In this document: piece after piece, positions 5,893-7,028 of the stretch
How positions within the stretch are numbered: the stretch's first letter is position 1
How the letters are laid out: every line of letters begins with the position of its first letter
NCBI GenBank assembly: GCA_002482965.1
Contig: DLGZ01000018.1
Location: 34,635 to 41,662 of the forward strand
Origin: Verrucomicrobiaceae bacterium UBA7681
GTDB taxonomy: Bacteria > Verrucomicrobiota > Verrucomicrobiia > Verrucomicrobiales > Verrucomicrobiaceae
Length of the DNA: 7,028 nucleotides
Reading direction: 5' to 3'
Translations under genes and position numbers: made by a program
The notes under the pieces: model-generated
The model's input: the letters and a program-made list of their open reading frames with translations, nothing else
What the model was told of the DNA's origin: nothing
Database searches by the model: none

Positions 5893-6060
5893 CTAAACCA
5901 GCAACAGCGGCATGCCGCTGTCCATCCCCCACAGGATCTCAAATTCCCCACCGACTTCTGGCTGAGTGATGTTGGTCTTCAAGCTAACCCAAATTTTTTT
6001 GGTTGCCCATTCATCTGCGGCATTGCCCCAGTCCGGGTATGGATCAGCTACAAGCCAAAA
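5893..6060 (-). pseudogene. Possible C-terminal remnant of an unknown protein (no start)
   Basis: On the minus strand, 55 sense codons lie between a TGA (6061-6063) and a TAG (5893-5895). The translation looks protein-like, with DPYPDWGNAADEWATKKIW followed by VSLKTNITQPEVGGEFEILW, and it lacks the low-complexity or Arg/Ser-rich character of most shadow frames here. It has no start except internal Met codons near its end. If real, it is the tail of a gene whose 5' part was lost where the recombinase gene now begins. I recognise no family, and chance cannot be excluded. Confidence 0.25.
5904..5921. repeat. 18-bp perfect palindrome ACAGCGGCATGCCGCTGT
   Basis: The sequence equals its own reverse complement over all 18 bases. 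It lies about 117 bases before the recombinase ATG and 21 bases after the hairpin at 5861-5882. Such symmetry fits a dimeric regulator operator or a recombinase/resolvase core site, but neither is shown. Confidence 0.6.
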
Positions 6061-6968
6061 TCACCACCTTTCTCCAGCATTGCCAATTCGAGCGGAATCT
6101 CAGCGCTCACACGTTGAAAGCGTACCGCCTTGACCTCAATCAGTTCTCCCTTTTCGCCAAGGAAAACGCTGGTTCAGGAGAGCCTCTGAATATCAGGAGG
6201 AATACGATCAAAGGCTTTGCCCAAAAGCAGCACACATTCAAACCCCGGACACAGCGCAGACGCATGGCTGCCCTGAAATCCTTCTTTGGCTTCCTCGAGC
6301 GCGAAGAACTGATTGAGCAGAACCCCATGGCCAACATTCGGCTCAACATACGAGTCGGGCGTCCCTTGCCACGAACGGTAGGCCTCAACACCCTCAATGG
6401 GTTCTTCAGCAAAATCTATGCAACCAGAAACAGCAAGCCACCCCACAGCAAAGCCGCCTATCGGGCGTTGCGGGATGTCGCTCTATTTGAGCTGATGTTC
6501 TCTTCAGGAATGCGCGTTTCAGAGATCTCCCATTTGGAGAGAGAGTCGATTGATCTGGAGCGGGCATCCATCATGGTCAGCGGGAAAGGCAGCAAAGAGC
6601 GCGTCATTCCGATCTGTGGTGAGCAAGTGCTCATAGCACTGTCCGCATACGCGGAAGTTCATGCCAAAGAATCACGGGAAACCCGCTTCTTCTTCACCAA
6701 CCGGCTTGGAAAACGGCTTTCAGAGCAATCCATCAGGTTGGCATTGGCACGGCACGTGAAATCCGCCGGACTCGAAAAAATCACCCCCCACGTCTTTCGC
6801 CACACCATCGCCACCATGCTGCTTGAGCAGGGAGTGGATTTACGATTCATCCAAAACCTTCTGGGCCACAGTTCCATCGTCACCACCACGATCTACGTCC
6901 ATGTGACTCAGAAATCCCAAAGAGAGATTCTCGATCAACGCCATCCGCGCCGTTTGCTGAACAATTGA
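6039..6968 (+). CDS. Tyrosine recombinase (XerC/D-like integrase family)
   Basis: This 309-residue site-specific recombinase breaks and rejoins DNA through a 3'-phosphotyrosine intermediate. The N-terminal core-binding domain (about residues 1-90) has the usual ERNLSAHTLKAYRLDL motif. The catalytic domain follows with every active-site residue present: Arg159 in SSGMRVSEI, Lys183 in GKGSKER, His251 and Arg254 in HVFRHT, His277 in LLGHSS, and the nucleophile Tyr286 in TTIYVHV. It should therefore be active. The start at ATG 6039 gives MDQLQAKITTFL, matching where Xer proteins normally begin; the frame runs back to a TTG at 6003, but those 12 residues look unrelated. Length is typical of XerC/D. 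It ends in QREILDQRHPRRLLNN, and I do not see the integron-integrase insert. It lies next to an IS relic and palindromes rather than housekeeping genes, which suggests a mobile-element recombinase rather than the chromosomal dimer-resolution Xer. No att or dif site was identified. Confidence 0.93.
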   Translation: MDQLQAKITTFLQHCQFERNLSAHTLKAYRLDLNQFSLFAKENAGSGEPLNIRRNTIKGFAQKQHTFKPRTQRRRMAALKSFFGFLEREELIEQNPMANIRLNIRVGRPLPRTVGLNTLNGFFSKIYATRNSKPPHSKAAYRALRDVALFELMFSSGMRVSEISHLERESIDLERASIMVSGKGSKERVIPICGEQVLIALSAYAEVHAKESRETRFFFTNRLGKRLSEQSIRLALARHVKSAGLEKITPHVFRHTIATMLLEQGVDLRFIQNLLGHSSIVTTTIYVHVTQKSQREILDQRHPRRLLNN

Positions 6969-7028
6969 ACCCCAACTCAGACAATTCCGCTCCCACGTCC
7001 GCCTCAGTGAAGGATAACACAAGATTAT

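Larger units (their letters stand above)
5698..6038. other. 341-bp region between IS remnant and recombinase, no clear intact gene
   Basis: This stretch follows the IS4-type remnant and precedes the tyrosine recombinase. Several short open frames on both strands gave no recognisable protein. It holds one perfect hairpin (5861-5882), one perfect 18-bp palindrome (5904-5921) and a start-less, protein-like minus-strand frame (5893-6060). Part of it may be the non-coding end of the old IS, but I cannot place an IS boundary. No clear recombinase promoter was identified. Confidence 0.6.

Noticed and set aside
5744..5932. A 62-residue minus-strand frame in the IS-recombinase gap
   Set aside because: It begins at a non-optimal start without a ribosome site, matches no family I know, and competes with other open frames over the same bases.
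5977..6009. Possible integron attC/attI-like core (gctaac ... ggttgcc) upstream of the recombinase
   Set aside because: The GTTRRRY and RYYYAAC core sites are not matched, and the recombinase lacks the integron-integrase-specific insert.

Overview
The window reads as chromosomal DNA of a Gram-negative bacterium, most likely a member of Verrucomicrobiota (Prosthecobacter/Verrucomicrobiaceae-like). This is an inference from three things: pseudopilin-like proteins whose prepilin leader ends in AFTLIELLVVI, a four-helix-bundle 'suffix' protein, and an IS4-type transposase tail of a kind I associate with Planctomycetes and Verrucomicrobia. LpxI shows that lipid A, and so an outer membrane, is made. 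No rRNA, tRNA or CRISPR was seen.

Layout, left to right. (1) Bases 1-780 hold the 3' part of a TatD-superfamily metal hydrolase of the EboB-like type; its start lies outside the window. (2) Bases 826-1617 hold a minus-strand four-helix-bundle gene, with degenerate 9-bp repeat arrays (xxAAARGAC) on both sides and a perfect 5-copy array in the opposite orientation just beyond its start. (3) Bases 1672-2490 are lpxI. (4) Bases 2537-4622 hold two tandem paralogous pseudopilin transcription units. Each has a conserved 31-bp upstream box, an A-rich leader without a Shine-Dalgarno sequence, a prepilin-type gene and a strong intrinsic terminator with the same stem sequence. The encoded proteins are about 78% identical over 230 residues (hand count) but end in unlike Pro- or Gly/Pro-rich tails. 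(5) Bases 4746-5381 encode an exported Amidase_3 peptidoglycan amidase. (6) Bases 5385-5697 are the decayed C-terminal end of an IS4-family transposase, abutting the amidase stop codon. (7) Bases 5698-6038 hold no convincing intact gene but contain a perfect hairpin, an 18-bp perfect palindrome and a protein-like minus-strand open frame with no start. (8) Bases 6039-6968 encode a tyrosine recombinase with a full R-K-H-R-H-Y catalytic set.

The first part and the amidase are cell-envelope or housekeeping genes (LpxI in lipid A synthesis, the amidase on peptidoglycan, the pilin-like proteins exported through a type IV pilus/type II secretion-like route). The right end is accessory, with an IS relic and a site-specific recombinase. 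I see no clear new defence or mobile system. The two signals best worth following are the duplicated pseudopilin units with divergent tails and the 9-bp arrays framing the four-helix-bundle gene.
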